A stretch of 33,597 nucleotides of DNA from Acetobacterium sp. (GCF_030652775.1 NZ_JAUSPS010000091.1:1-33597); one strand, 5' to 3'. Shown: positions 1 through 7,234, counted from the stretch's first letter. Notes: generated by a model from the letters alone, not told the origin. Numbers and translations are program-made.

Positions 1-112
1 GTTGTGTGCCTCAAGGCGAACAGTTGCAAACTAACTTATTTACTTATGATCAACTCTTATTGCAACTGTACGAATTGCGCGCATACAACAGATTAACAAT
101 TGGTCGGTACGG
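1..112 (+). repeat. Nested inverted-repeat element, copy A (left end cut by window)
   Basis: The right-hand 28 bases (85-112) are identical to bases 2080-2107. The first 22 bases match 2029-2050 with about five differences, while the middle differs between the copies. In this copy the middle is its own hairpin: 20-29 is the exact reverse complement of 60-69. The outer left arm, visible in copy B, would lie before base 1. Conserved ends with a variable hairpin core suggest a small repetitive palindromic or MITE-like element; its identity is not known to me. Confidence 0.6.
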
Positions 113-163
113 GATATCATGACCAAACTTTTAAAAGCGAACAAACGAAAGCGGGGTACACAA

Positions 164-1147
164 ATGGTTACTATTATTGATCGGACACTGACAACCTTTA
201 ATACGGCCGGGATAACCGGCCGGGATCTTAACCATTTCTGTGATCTGCTTTTTACCTGTGGCGTTACAAAAATCGAATTGACCCCGGATCTGGTTGACCA
301 GCTGAGTTTTCCCGTCACTGCTGCCGGTTTAAAACAATGGCTGGGGGGACGACGTTTTTTCCTGAGCCAGATTCTTCCCGATCTACTCGCTTCGGATGGC
401 CCGGGGATAAAAGAACCAAAACCCCTCTGGAGACTTGAGCCCAATGAGTTGGTGGAAAAAAACATCCCCGTCAGCAAATTAAATCCCCGGACCCATCAAA
501 AAATCCGGATTACCGGGCTGGAAGACCTGATGACCCGGGATTATCCAGCAGTTTTCAAGGCCCTGCTGAACAGCGGTATTGACACCCTGGACCTATGCCC
601 CGGCAACCAGCAGCATTGTGCCACTGCCATCGCCCTGGAATGGCTATTGGCCGGCGGCCAGAGTATCAGCTGCGGTTTTACCAACCACCATCATTTTCCA
701 CCGTTGGAAGAAGTCTTGATGGGCCTGAAACTAAGCCAGCCTGATTTATTTACCGGTGACTTATCGGTTTTAAGTGAGCTGCGTGACCTTTATGAAAAGC
801 TGGCCGGCCAGCCGGTGAACAAAATGAAAGCGATCATCGGAACCGATATTTTCAAGGTCGAATCCGGTATTCATGTCGATGGGGTATTAAAAAACCCCCA
901 CATCTATGAACCCTTTAATCCCCAAACCGTTGGTAACCAGCGGGAAATTGTCCTGGGCAAACACTCCGGCCGGCAAAGCCTGTTGTATAAGCTAAACGAT
1001 TCGGAATTATCCGAATCGGCCGCCCATAGCATTTTAAAACATATTAAATCCCGCTGCACCCAATTAGGCCGAAACCTGTCCGATCGGGAACTGCGAACCC
1101 TTGCCAGTGAGGTGCAAAATGACAAACAGACAGAAATATATTGTTGA
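164..1147 (+). CDS. nifV-omega: Homocitrate synthase subunit NifV-omega (C-terminal-type part of split NifV)
   Basis: About 327 residues. Homocitrate synthase condenses 2-oxoglutarate with acetyl-CoA to make the organic ligand of the nitrogenase FeMo cofactor. This subunit carries the C-terminal-type half of the enzyme: the motifs GIHVDGVLKNPHIYEPF and IVLGKHSG near residues 220-255 are typical of the region after the TIM barrel in the homocitrate/isopropylmalate synthase family. The N-terminal part is a degenerate barrel starting IIDRTL, without the full catalytic DTTLRDGEQ or the metal-binding HxH. ATG at 164 is preferred because GGGG lies 8 bases upstream; an in-frame ATG at 119 would add 15 basic residues. 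It overlaps nifV-alpha by 29 bases. The omega-alpha order matches the split nifV known from Clostridium pasteurianum. No other nif genes are visible here. Confidence 0.85.
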   Translation: MVTIIDRTLTTFNTAGITGRDLNHFCDLLFTCGVTKIELTPDLVDQLSFPVTAAGLKQWLGGRRFFLSQILPDLLASDGPGIKEPKPLWRLEPNELVEKNIPVSKLNPRTHQKIRITGLEDLMTRDYPAVFKALLNSGIDTLDLCPGNQQHCATAIALEWLLAGGQSISCGFTNHHHFPPLEEVLMGLKLSQPDLFTGDLSVLSELRDLYEKLAGQPVNKMKAIIGTDIFKVESGIHVDGVLKNPHIYEPFNPQTVGNQREIVLGKHSGRQSLLYKLNDSELSESAAHSILKHIKSRCTQLGRNLSDRELRTLASEVQNDKQTEIYC

Positions 1148-1934
1148 CACAACCTTAAGAGACGGCGAACAAAGCCCTGGGATGGCCTTTTCGATCCGGG
1201 AAAAAGTCACCATCGCCAAATCTCTGGACGCCCTGGGGGTCAGCCGGATCGAAGCCGGTACCCCGGCCATGGGCAGAGAAGAATGCCGGGCCTTTGAAAA
1301 AATCAAGCTGGCCTGTCAGAAGGCCAAAATTATTGGCTGGAACCGAATGAATCTTGGCGATATCAGTCAGTCCATCGGCTGCGGCGCCGACATTATCCAT
1401 GTTTGTGTCCCCGCTTCGGATCTGCTGATTCGCGAAAAGCTGCGCAGCACCCGATCCCAGGTGCTGGAAACCCTGTGCATCTGCGCCGCGGCCATTCACG
1501 CCGAAAGAAGAGAACTGACCATCGGTTTGGAGGATGCCTCCCGGGCAGACTGGGATTTCGTCGTTTTGTTGATTGAAACCGCCCGGGATCTGGGGGCCAC
1601 CACTCTGCGTTTTTCAGATACCGTGGGGATCATGTCGCCCAGCCTCTGCAAGGCCACGATCAGCCGGATTCCTGACAACATCGACATTGAGGTGCACATG
1701 CACAACGATCTGGGCATGGCGGTGGCCAATTCCATCCAGGGACTCCGCTCCGGCGCCAAATATGCCGACTCCACCCTTTTCGGCATCGGCGAACGGGCCG
1801 GCAACTGCAACCTCGAACACCTCCTGATCGCCACCCAGGGTCAACTTGACTTCGGCATCAGCCTGGACGAACTCCAGTGGCGACAGGCCGATCTAAAATC
1901 GATCATTTATAAAAATAAACTGGCCTATGCCTGA
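1119..1934 (+). CDS. nifV-alpha: Homocitrate synthase subunit NifV-alpha (catalytic TIM-barrel part)
   Basis: About 271 residues, against roughly 380 for a one-piece NifV. It holds the catalytic half: DTTLRDGEQSPGMAF near the N-terminus (substrate and metal binding), HMHNDLGMA with the two metal-ligand histidines, and GIGERAGNCNLEHLL near the end. It stops just after the barrel and lacks the communication region supplied by nifV-omega, so the two products presumably form one enzyme. The start at 1119 is chosen because AGTGAGGTG sits directly upstream; a TTG at 1101 would add six residues. The 29-base overlap with nifV-omega in another frame implies translational coupling. Each half has its own start and ribosome binding site, so this is a genuine two-gene arrangement and not a recent frameshift. 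Confidence 0.9.
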   Translation: MTNRQKYIVDTTLRDGEQSPGMAFSIREKVTIAKSLDALGVSRIEAGTPAMGREECRAFEKIKLACQKAKIIGWNRMNLGDISQSIGCGADIIHVCVPASDLLIREKLRSTRSQVLETLCICAAAIHAERRELTIGLEDASRADWDFVVLLIETARDLGATTLRFSDTVGIMSPSLCKATISRIPDNIDIEVHMHNDLGMAVANSIQGLRSGAKYADSTLFGIGERAGNCNLEHLLIATQGQLDFGISLDELQWRQADLKSIIYKNKLAYA

Positions 1935-1954
1935 TCGGTCCTGATTACAAACAT

Positions 1955-1984
1955 AAAAAAAGCACCTGCAGTGTTTGCAGTGTG
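1955..1984 (-). terminator. Possible intrinsic terminator downstream of the HPr operon
   Basis: On the minus strand, an imperfect stem (CAC/GTG plus CTGCA/TGCAG, loop of five) is followed by seven T residues. It lies about 180 bases beyond the HPr stop codon, between the two convergent operons. No better terminator is visible closer to HPr. The repeat at 2008-2107 lies in between. Confidence 0.4.
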
Positions 1985-2007
1985 GGCTTGTCATAATACT
2001 AACCTAG

Positions 2008-2107
2008 TACCGACAATTGTTACATCATGTTGTACGCATCGGGGCGAACACGGCGATAGCCTGTTCGAACCCGCAGCGAACAACAGATTAACAATTGGTC
2101 GGTACGG
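2008..2107 (+). repeat. Nested inverted-repeat element, copy B (complete)
   Basis: The outer arms are 2008-2034 and 2080-2105. They are imperfect reverse complements, with GTACCGACAATTGTTA on the left answering TAACAATTGGTCGGTAC on the right. Inside lies a second hairpin, CGAACA (2045-2050) with TGTTCG (2062-2067). It is in the same orientation as copy A, so the nifV pair lies between direct copies about 2 kb apart. The 230 bases between nifV-alpha and the HPr gene hold only this element and the weak hairpin at 1955-1984. Confidence 0.65.
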
Positions 2108-2165
2108 TACTATCACCAACCTCACATTAGGCTGCTGTTCAGGTGCCTCTTATATCTTATAATAA

Positions 2166-2441
2166 TTACACTTCGCCAAAGCCACTGCCGATCAATGCCA
2201 CCAGGGTTTCCACCGCCAGCATTTCATCCTCACCCGCGGCAAAAATTTCAACCACGTCGCCCTGGCCAATCCCCGTTGCCATAATACTCAGCAATGATTT
2301 TGCCTCGCCCTCTTTGGGATTGTCCCCTAATTTTTTAATTCCGATATTAGCTTTGAATTCTCCGGCCTTCTGACAAAACTCTGCCGCAGGTCGTGCGTGT
2401 AAACCTGTGGGATTAATAATTGTAACTGTTTTCGAATGCAT
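2166..2441 (-). CDS. HPr-family phosphocarrier protein
   Basis: About 91 residues, the usual HPr size. The PTS phosphorylation site appears as NPTGLHARPA with His15. The regulatory serine region appears as AKSLLSIMATG with Ser49, a few residues later than the classical Ser46 because of a small insertion before it. The start at 2441 gives normal HPr length and spacing to His15; the leader GGTAGGAGT lies just before it, with unusually short spacing from GGAG. Upstream in-frame starts at 2468 and 2495 would add atypical N-terminal residues. It is the last gene of an operon with a SorC-type regulator and a HAD phosphatase, and ptsI is not adjacent. It may be a dedicated or regulatory HPr (Crh-like) rather than the general phosphocarrier, which is inference. 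Confidence 0.85.
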   Translation of the reverse strand: MHSKTVTIINPTGLHARPAAEFCQKAGEFKANIGIKKLGDNPKEGEAKSLLSIMATGIGQGDVVEIFAAGEDEMLAVETLVALIGSGFGEV

Positions 2442-2553
2442 ACTCCTACCTGTTAATGAATCTTTCATTCCTTTCCATTTATTCTTTTCGGCCACATTTT
2501 TGTGATGATCTTTGTTCTTATTATCTTCCCCGTTTCCGATAAAATAAACAGGC

Positions 2554-3348
2554 TTATAAATAGTTCGTCATTTCTTTCAGCGAGTCAAAAACACAATCCG
2601 GAACGACCTCCGAATTTTTCAGGTCGGCCATTTTAGTTTCTCCGGTCAGCACCAGAAAACCTTTGCCGCCGTTATTAACGCCGGTGGCCACATCGGTGTA
2701 GATCCGATCCCCGACAAAGGCCACATCCTCTTTTTTATGGCCGGTAATGGCCAGGACCATTTCCATGGTTTCGGGAAAGGGCTTGCCTAAATATTTGGGT
2801 TCCACCCCGGTGGATTTGGTAATCAGGGCACACATGGAACCGCAATCGGGGATAAAACCGGTTTCGGTGGGACAGACTAAATCCAGATGGGTGGACAAAA
2901 AAACCGCGCCGTTTAAGATAAAGGTGCAGATTTTCTCCAGCTTTTCGTAGGTCAGGGTTGTGTCAAAGCTGGCCACTGCCACATCCGGCTGCTCCTGGAC
3001 CAGGTTAATACCGTGCTTCCGGAAACTCTCCTCCAGCAGCGGTGTACCCATCAGATAAACAGATTGTCCGGGATAATAGGTTTTTAAATATTCAATGGTC
3101 ACATCTCCAGAGGTAATGATCCGATCGACTTCCACAATACACCCCATTTTCTTCAGCTTTTCCTGATAAAAGCTGGGTCCTCGTGATGAATTGTTGGTAA
3201 TAAAAATAAAATCTTTTTGTTGTGCCCGCAGGGCTTCGATAAAGTCCAGAGCGCCGTCAATTAAACCATTACCCAGATAAACCGTACCGTCCATATCCAG
3301 GGCAAATAATTTCACATCTTTTAGTGCATCTTTTTTCGGCATGATCAT
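2554..3348 (-). CDS. HAD-IIA family sugar-phosphate phosphatase (NagD-like)
   Basis: 264 residues, typical of class IIA HAD hydrolases (NagD/AraL/p-nitrophenylphosphatase type). Motif I is ALDMDGTVYLG with nucleophile Asp18 and acid/base Asp20. Motif II is FITNNSSR around Thr51, the GKP lysine is near residue 189, and motif IV is GDRIYTD at 213-219. These enzymes dephosphorylate small phosphometabolites in the cytoplasm; the substrate cannot be read from sequence. The start ATG at 3348 overlaps the stop of the upstream regulator gene (ATGA overlap), indicating tight coupling. An alternative ATG is at 3342. HPr follows about 110 bases downstream on the same strand. Confidence 0.85.
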   Translation of the reverse strand: MIMPKKDALKDVKLFALDMDGTVYLGNGLIDGALDFIEALRAQQKDFIFITNNSSRGPSFYQEKLKKMGCIVEVDRIITSGDVTIEYLKTYYPGQSVYLMGTPLLEESFRKHGINLVQEQPDVAVASFDTTLTYEKLEKICTFILNGAVFLSTHLDLVCPTETGFIPDCGSMCALITKSTGVEPKYLGKPFPETMEMVLAITGHKKEDVAFVGDRIYTDVATGVNNGGKGFLVLTGETKMADLKNSEVVPDCVFDSLKEMTNYL

Positions 3349-4361
3349 TTTTCGTCAATCTCCTCGGTTTCTGTTTCTGTCATCCCAGACCCGCTTGCCG
3401 GTTCGGTGACTTCATCGAGTTCCAGCAGTCTTTTTCCACATTCCACATCGGTGACCAGGACATTAATGAATCCGCCTTTGATGGCGCCCTGGATGGCCTG
3501 AGCTTTTTCAGGACCGCTGGCCACTCCAATCGAATGGGGGACCCGCCGGAGTTTTTTAATATCAACCCCAATCACACAGTTATCAGCCTCAAAGGCTTCG
3601 GTGCTACCATTGATATCAAAAAACTGCATGCAGACATCCCCCACCACATTTTTCTGGCGCATGATTTCCATGTCTTTTTCGTCATAATAACCGGTGGCCA
3701 TAATCGCCGATCCCCGATTGGGCACCCCGATCCCAACCACTGCCACATCCAGACCGTCACCCATTTTGATGATCCGTCGAATATCCGGTTCCTTCATCAA
3801 TTCCTCTTTGATCTTGACTCCGGACACCCGGGCCGGTGCATGCAGCAGATAGGAGACACCGCCGAAAGCCTTGGCCAGAGCTTCCACAATGGTATTGGAA
3901 TGTAGCTCCATACCCAGATGTCCGATCCCGCCGATAAGGGGGATAAAGGTCACCCGCTTTGAGGTACCCTTGGACACAAAACGATAGATCTGGCCAATTG
4001 ACGAACCCATAGAAACCCCGATAATGGTATCATCTTTGATCAGCCGCTCCAGATAGTTGGCCGTGGCCTTGGCCAGCTCATCCTTCTGATCCCGGTTATC
4101 CTGCTTCATATCGACGATAAAAACTTCTTTTAAACCATAGCGGCTTTCCAGCTTTTTTTCCAGATCCACATAATTGTTGCCAAAAATAGGATCGATAATT
4201 ATTTTGACAATGCCCCGCTCCCGGGCGTTCTGAAGAATCCGAGACACCGTTGGCCGGGACAAACCTAATTCCGTTGCGATCAGCTTTTGATTGATGTCCT
4301 GATTATAGTACATCTCACAGATCTTCACCATCAGACGCTCATCATCCACTACCTTTTTCAT
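3345..4361 (-). CDS. SorC-family sugar-binding transcriptional regulator
   Basis: 338 residues. The N-terminal helix-turn-helix spans roughly residues 20-50 (IATELGLSRPTVSRIL). It is followed by a SorC/DeoR-type sugar-phosphate-binding domain with the family-like stretches IGVSMGSSIGQI and VVGIGVP. Such regulators respond to phosphorylated sugars or polyols. The C-terminal 30 residues are acidic and rich in Thr and Glu, an unusual tail. GGGAGGTG lies six bases before the ATG. It is the first gene of the operon with the HAD phosphatase and HPr, so it probably controls itself and them. The promoter at 4472-4499 and inverted repeat at 4396-4419 lie upstream. Confidence 0.85.
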   Translation of the reverse strand: MKKVVDDERLMVKICEMYYNQDINQKLIATELGLSRPTVSRILQNARERGIVKIIIDPIFGNNYVDLEKKLESRYGLKEVFIVDMKQDNRDQKDELAKATANYLERLIKDDTIIGVSMGSSIGQIYRFVSKGTSKRVTFIPLIGGIGHLGMELHSNTIVEALAKAFGGVSYLLHAPARVSGVKIKEELMKEPDIRRIIKMGDGLDVAVVGIGVPNRGSAIMATGYYDEKDMEIMRQKNVVGDVCMQFFDINGSTEAFEADNCVIGVDIKKLRRVPHSIGVASGPEKAQAIQGAIKGGFINVLVTDVECGKRLLELDEVTEPASGSGMTETETEEIDEK

Positions 4362-4395
4362 CCGGTCACCTCCCTGTTTCTGTTTTTTTAGGTTC

Positions 4396-4419
4396 TGCGA
4401 AACTGCCGTGAGCTTCGCA
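4396..4419. promoter_or_regulatory. Inverted repeat between promoter and SorC-type gene, possible operator
   Basis: TGCGAA (4396-4401) and TTCGCA (4414-4419) are perfect 6-base arms around a 12-base centre, lying between the predicted transcription start and the ribosome binding site. The place suits an operator for autoregulation, but the repeat is short and could be chance. Confidence 0.3.
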
Positions 4420-4471
4420 ATCCTGATACTTTTCTTTTTATTCGTTTCTGAAATTTTGTAATTATTGTTTA

Positions 4472-4499
4472 ATTATATTGTTTTTGATGAAAAAGTCAA
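4472..4499 (-). promoter_or_regulatory. Sigma-A-type promoter of the SorC/HAD/HPr operon
   Basis: On the minus strand, TTGACT (4499-4494), a 16-base spacer and a perfect TATAAT (4477-4472). It lies about 110 bases upstream of the regulator start codon. Confidence 0.65.
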
Positions 4500-4530
4500 T
4501 CATTTCGTTGGATTTGTAAAAAATAACCAT

Positions 4531-4567
4531 TTAAAAAGCCCGCTCGTTGCAGATGTAACGAGCGGGC
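4531..4567 (-). terminator. Intrinsic terminator of the amt1-glnB1 operon
   Basis: An 11-base perfect stem (4538-4548 with 4557-4567, GC-rich GCCCGCTCGTT) has an 8-base loop and is followed by TTTTT on the minus strand. It starts about 28 bases after the glnB1 stop. Confidence 0.9.
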
Positions 4568-4595
4568 CTTCTTAATTTATTGAAGACTGCATTTT

Positions 4596-4934
4596 TTATA
4601 ATGCGATATCTCCTCTTTCGCCGGTTCGGATCCGGATACATTCTTCCACTGGTTTGATGAAAATTTTTCCATCACCAATTTCGCCGGTTCTAACCACGCT
4701 CATAATCAATTGAACGATTTCTTCCACCTTATCGTCGGCTACCACAATTTTTATCTCAATTTTGGGAATCATATTCATCATCACCGAGGTGCCCCGGTTA
4801 TGGGCAATCCAACCGTACTGGTTGCCACAGCCCAGTACCTGACGAATGTTCATGCCATTGACCTTTGCCGCCAAAAACGCATCCTTCAACGGTTCCAGTT
4901 TTTCGGGACGGATAATCGCTTCGATCTGTTTCAT
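4596..4934 (-). CDS. glnB: PII nitrogen regulatory protein, GlnB/GlnK family (copy 1)
   Basis: 112 residues, normal PII length. The PII signature near the end (GKIFIKPVEECIRIRTGERG) holds the ATP-binding arginines, and the N-terminus MKQIEAIIRPEKLEPLKDAF is typical. The T-loop is unusual: it reads GCGNQYGWIAHNRGTSVMM, so position 51, the uridylylated tyrosine of E. coli GlnB, is Val, and position 46 is Asn. Classical uridylylation is therefore unlikely. PII proteins sense ATP/ADP and 2-oxoglutarate, and those paired with amt usually dock on the transporter from the cytoplasm. It follows amt1 by about 130 bases and shares its transcript. GGAAAA lies upstream of the ATG. Confidence 0.92.
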   Translation of the reverse strand: MKQIEAIIRPEKLEPLKDAFLAAKVNGMNIRQVLGCGNQYGWIAHNRGTSVMMNMIPKIEIKIVVADDKVEEIVQLIMSVVRTGEIGDGKIFIKPVEECIRIRTGERGDIAL

Positions 4935-5062
4935 AGCATTTTCCTTTCTTGCTTAAAATAACCCGGTCATCAGGAATTCAAAACAATCGCACATCCTGCT
5001 TTATGTTGAGTGTTCCTGGTGGCCGATGCTGACTTCCACTTCGTATTTTAGTCGATAAACTG

Positions 5063-6316
5063 CTATTGGTCAATTCCCGAAAATGCCGGATATCCTTCTT
5101 CACTATGTTCACTGATATCAAGACCCAGCGCTTCTGCTTCAGGGGCGACCCGAATGGCCATAACCTTCTTGAGGACTAGCATAATTACCGCAGTCATCGT
5201 GCCCGAATAAAGCACCGCAATTAACAGCGCTGTGATCTGGGCGACAAATAACTGGGTATCACCGAAGAACAAACCATTCCATTGGGCAACCGGGTTAATC
5301 GCCGTCTGGGCAAATAGTCCGGTCGCAATGACTCCCCAGATCCCACTGATGCCATGACAGCCAAAAGCATCCAAAGTATCATCATAACCAAACCGGACCT
5401 TCACCTTTGTTAAAAAGAAGAAACAGATCGGGCTCACCACACCGCCAATAAATAGGGCTGCTTCGGTTGGAACAAAACCAGCCCCGGGTGTAATTGAAAC
5501 CAGGCCGACAATTGATCCGGTGATGGCCCCCATAACAGTGACTTTTTTATAAACCACCATTTCAACCAGCATCCAGGTTAACATCGCCGCTGCTGAAGCC
5601 AGCAAGGTGGTCACCACCGCATGCACCGCCAGTCCGTTAGCGGCCAGGGCCGATCCGCCGTTAAAGGCAAACCAGCCTACCCATAAAATCGCCCCGCCGA
5701 TAACAAATAGCGGAATATTATGGGGATGATAGGACTTGATGCCGTAACCTTTTCGGGAACCCAGAATAATACAGGCCACCAGACCTGAAATCCCCGAGCT
5801 GACTTCGATGACCAATCCCCCGGCAAAATCCACCGCGCCGAGACCAGCGATCAAACCGCCCTGACCCCAAACCATATGGGCCATCGGATAATAGACCAGC
5901 AGCATCCAGAAGGTTACAAAAATAAACAGCGCTGAAAATCGCATTCGGCCCGACAGGGAACCCACCACAATGGCTGGGGTGACCATACAGAACACCAGTT
6001 GAAAAATGGCAAACAGCTGACCGGGAATACTGCTGGCATAAGGTCCCGGTTCAGAAGCACTGATGCCTCTAAAAAAAACGTTGCTAAAATCACCGATAAA
6101 ACCAAACCCACCCAGATCCGGGCCAAAGGATATCGAATACCCCACCACATACCACATCACCGTGGCCAGTCCACAGCAAAATACCACCGACATGATGGTG
6201 TTGAGCACATTTTTTCGTCGCACCATCCCGGCATAGAACAATGCCAGCCCCGGGGTCATAAAAAATACCAGCATTGTACAAATCAGAATAAATGCCACAT
6301 CTCCAGAATTAATCAT
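5063..6316 (-). CDS. amt: Ammonium transporter Amt (copy 1)
   Basis: 417 residues, with about 11 hydrophobic membrane segments. Amt family marks include YYPMAHMVWGQGG (first pore histidine), the second pore histidine in DAFGCHGISGIWG, and the C-terminal LGLDISEHSEEGYPAF, the cytoplasmic tail that usually contacts PII. It conducts ammonium across the cytoplasmic membrane. The start at 6316 is decided by TGGAGGAAATT directly upstream; an ATG at 6328 would place that ribosome binding site inside the gene, and copy 2 starts at the same point (MINSGDVAF). It is followed by glnB1 on the same strand. The upstream gap 6317-6824 holds a promoter and a structured leader with an apparent antitermination module. 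Confidence 0.95.
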   Translation of the reverse strand: MINSGDVAFILICTMLVFFMTPGLALFYAGMVRRKNVLNTIMSVVFCCGLATVMWYVVGYSISFGPDLGGFGFIGDFSNVFFRGISASEPGPYASSIPGQLFAIFQLVFCMVTPAIVVGSLSGRMRFSALFIFVTFWMLLVYYPMAHMVWGQGGLIAGLGAVDFAGGLVIEVSSGISGLVACIILGSRKGYGIKSYHPHNIPLFVIGGAILWVGWFAFNGGSALAANGLAVHAVVTTLLASAAAMLTWMLVEMVVYKKVTVMGAITGSIVGLVSITPGAGFVPTEAALFIGGVVSPICFFFLTKVKVRFGYDDTLDAFGCHGISGIWGVIATGLFAQTAINPVAQWNGLFFGDTQLFVAQITALLIAVLYSGTMTAVIMLVLKKVMAIRVAPEAEALGLDISEHSEEGYPAFSGIDQ

Positions 6317-6397
6317 AATTTCCTCCATAATTCTCTGTTATCGTTATTTATGCCAATCACTGAAAACGGTCCAATGATTATCCGATCAACCCACTTT

Positions 6398-6446
6398 AAA
6401 ACCAGCCCTTGACAGGCCGACCGCTACGCTTATCCCCTTTGATAAG
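6398..6446 (-). promoter_or_regulatory. Extra AAAGGG hexaloop hairpin and weak terminator-like hairpin in the amt1 leader
   Basis: On the minus strand, CTTATC (6446-6441), hexaloop AAAGGG and GATAAG (6434-6429) form a perfect 6-base stem. About six bases later comes a GC-rich, GU-containing hairpin (6422-6414 with 6408-6400, loop of five) followed by TTTT. The hexaloop has A at position 1 and G at 4, like the hairpins at 6523-6536 and in the amt2 leader, but here it does not overlap the following hairpin. A separate perfect 9-base inverted repeat lies just upstream (6451-6459 with 6475-6483). Confidence 0.5.
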
Positions 6447-6495
6447 TGGGTGCAATTATCTGACTTTTAAAACAATAATTGCAGACGCTCAACGC

Positions 6496-6599
6496 AAAAA
6501 AAGACGACAACAAAAAAACCGTTATCGCCTTTGATACTCTAAATGATATACCCGGTTCATTTTTTCGCCGCTACTCTTCATTGACTAGTCGACTGAACC
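6496..6599 (-). promoter_or_regulatory. amt1 leader: dual-hexaloop antiterminator overlapping a terminator (ANTAR-target-like)
   Basis: Read on the minus strand. Hairpin P1 (6593-6567) has stem CTAGTC/GAGTAG with one G-G mismatch, extended below by GUCG/CGGC, and hexaloop AAUGAA at 6582-6577. An outer GGTTCA/TGAACC pair (6599-6594 with 6559-6554) encloses it. About 30 bases later, P2 (6536-6523) has stem TATC/GATA with hexaloop AAAGGC. The terminator is a 12-pair stem (two of them G-U) with arms 6532-6521 and 6511-6500, a 9-base loop and a T run at 6502-6496. Its 5' arm contains the P2 loop and 3' strand, so P2 and the terminator are mutually exclusive. Both hexaloops have A1 and G4, as in targets of ANTAR antiterminators. 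Confidence 0.7.
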
Positions 6600-6674
6600 T
6601 TTTCGCTATTATTTAAGGTTGATTTTAATATTTAATTTAATTTTTGCCGACTCATTTCTGACTCAGCAAGTCGA

Positions 6675-6703
6675 ATTATAGCATTTGTCATCCCTGGAGT
6701 CAA
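6675..6703 (-). promoter_or_regulatory. Promoter of the amt1-glnB1 operon
   Basis: Minus strand: TTGACT (6703-6698), a 17-base spacer and a perfect TATAAT (6680-6675). Predicted transcription starts near 6668, giving a leader of about 350 bases before the amt1 start codon. Confidence 0.8.
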
Positions 6704-6754
6704 TCCTTGAATTTATCAGAGCTGGAATCTTTCGCGTTATTTCAAAAAACGCGC

Positions 6755-6794
6755 AAAAAAAAGCGATTATATTAAACATTAAATATAATCGCTT
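6755..6794 (-). terminator. Intrinsic terminator of the amt2-glnB2 operon
   Basis: A perfect 13-base stem (6761-6773 with 6782-6794) with an 8-base loop, followed on the minus strand by eight T residues. It begins about 30 bases after the glnB2 stop. Confidence 0.9.
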
Positions 6795-6824
6795 ATCAAC
6801 GCTGTCAATATTTTACAGATTCTT

Positions 6825-7163
6825 TTAAAGCGCAATATCACCGCGCTCGCCAGTTCGGATCCGAATACATTCCTCCACTGGTTTGACAAAGATTTTTCCA
6901 TCCCCGATTTCTCCGGTGCGGACGGTATTCATAATCAGTTGGACGATTTCCTCGACCTTGTCGTCGGCAACCACTACTTTTATTTCAATTTTAGGAAGCA
7001 TGTTCATCATGACCGAGGTTCCCCGATTATGGGCCACCCATCCAAATTGATTCCCACATCCGAGAATCTGACGGACATTCATGCCATTAACCTTTGCTTC
7101 TAAAAACGCATCCTTTAAAGGTTCCAACTTTTCCGGACGGATAATTGCTTCAATCAGTTTCAT
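6825..7163 (-). CDS. glnB: PII nitrogen regulatory protein, GlnB/GlnK family (copy 2)
   Basis: 112 residues, nearly identical to copy 1 at 4596-4934. The T-loop is GCGNQFGWVAHNRGTSVMM, again with Val in place of Tyr51. The ATP-binding end (CIRIRTGERGDIAL) is unchanged, and the replacements elsewhere are conservative. Both copies are therefore probably functional PII sensors that signal by ligand binding alone. It follows amt2 by about 70 bases and ends at a strong terminator. The ribosome binding site AAAGGAAAAAAATT precedes the ATG. It likely gates amt2, and mixed trimers with copy 1 are possible (inference). Confidence 0.92.
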   Translation of the reverse strand: MKLIEAIIRPEKLEPLKDAFLEAKVNGMNVRQILGCGNQFGWVAHNRGTSVMMNMLPKIEIKVVVADDKVEEIVQLIMNTVRTGEIGDGKIFVKPVEECIRIRTGERGDIAL

Positions 7164-7234
7164 AATTTTTTTCCTTTCTTTACTGATTGTGAAGCCATGA
7201 TGACATGGCTCCCCAACCGTATTTCAATATCGTT

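Noticed and set aside
904..1499. Minus-strand open frames across nifV-omega and nifV-alpha
   Set aside because: They lie antisense to clear homocitrate synthase motifs and have no recognisable protein or ribosome binding site.
119..1934. nifV-omega/alpha as one gene broken by a frameshift
   Set aside because: Each half has its own start and ribosome binding site, and the omega-first order cannot be restored to one NifV by a single frameshift. It matches the known clostridial split.
2008..2107. Palindromic element as an integron attC site or a CRISPR repeat
   Set aside because: No GTTRRRY/RYYYAAC core pair at the right places, no integrase or cassettes, and only two copies 2 kb apart with unlike centres.
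2143..2373. Plus-strand open frame across the HPr gene
   Set aside because: Antisense to HPr, which has His15 and serine motifs and the right length.
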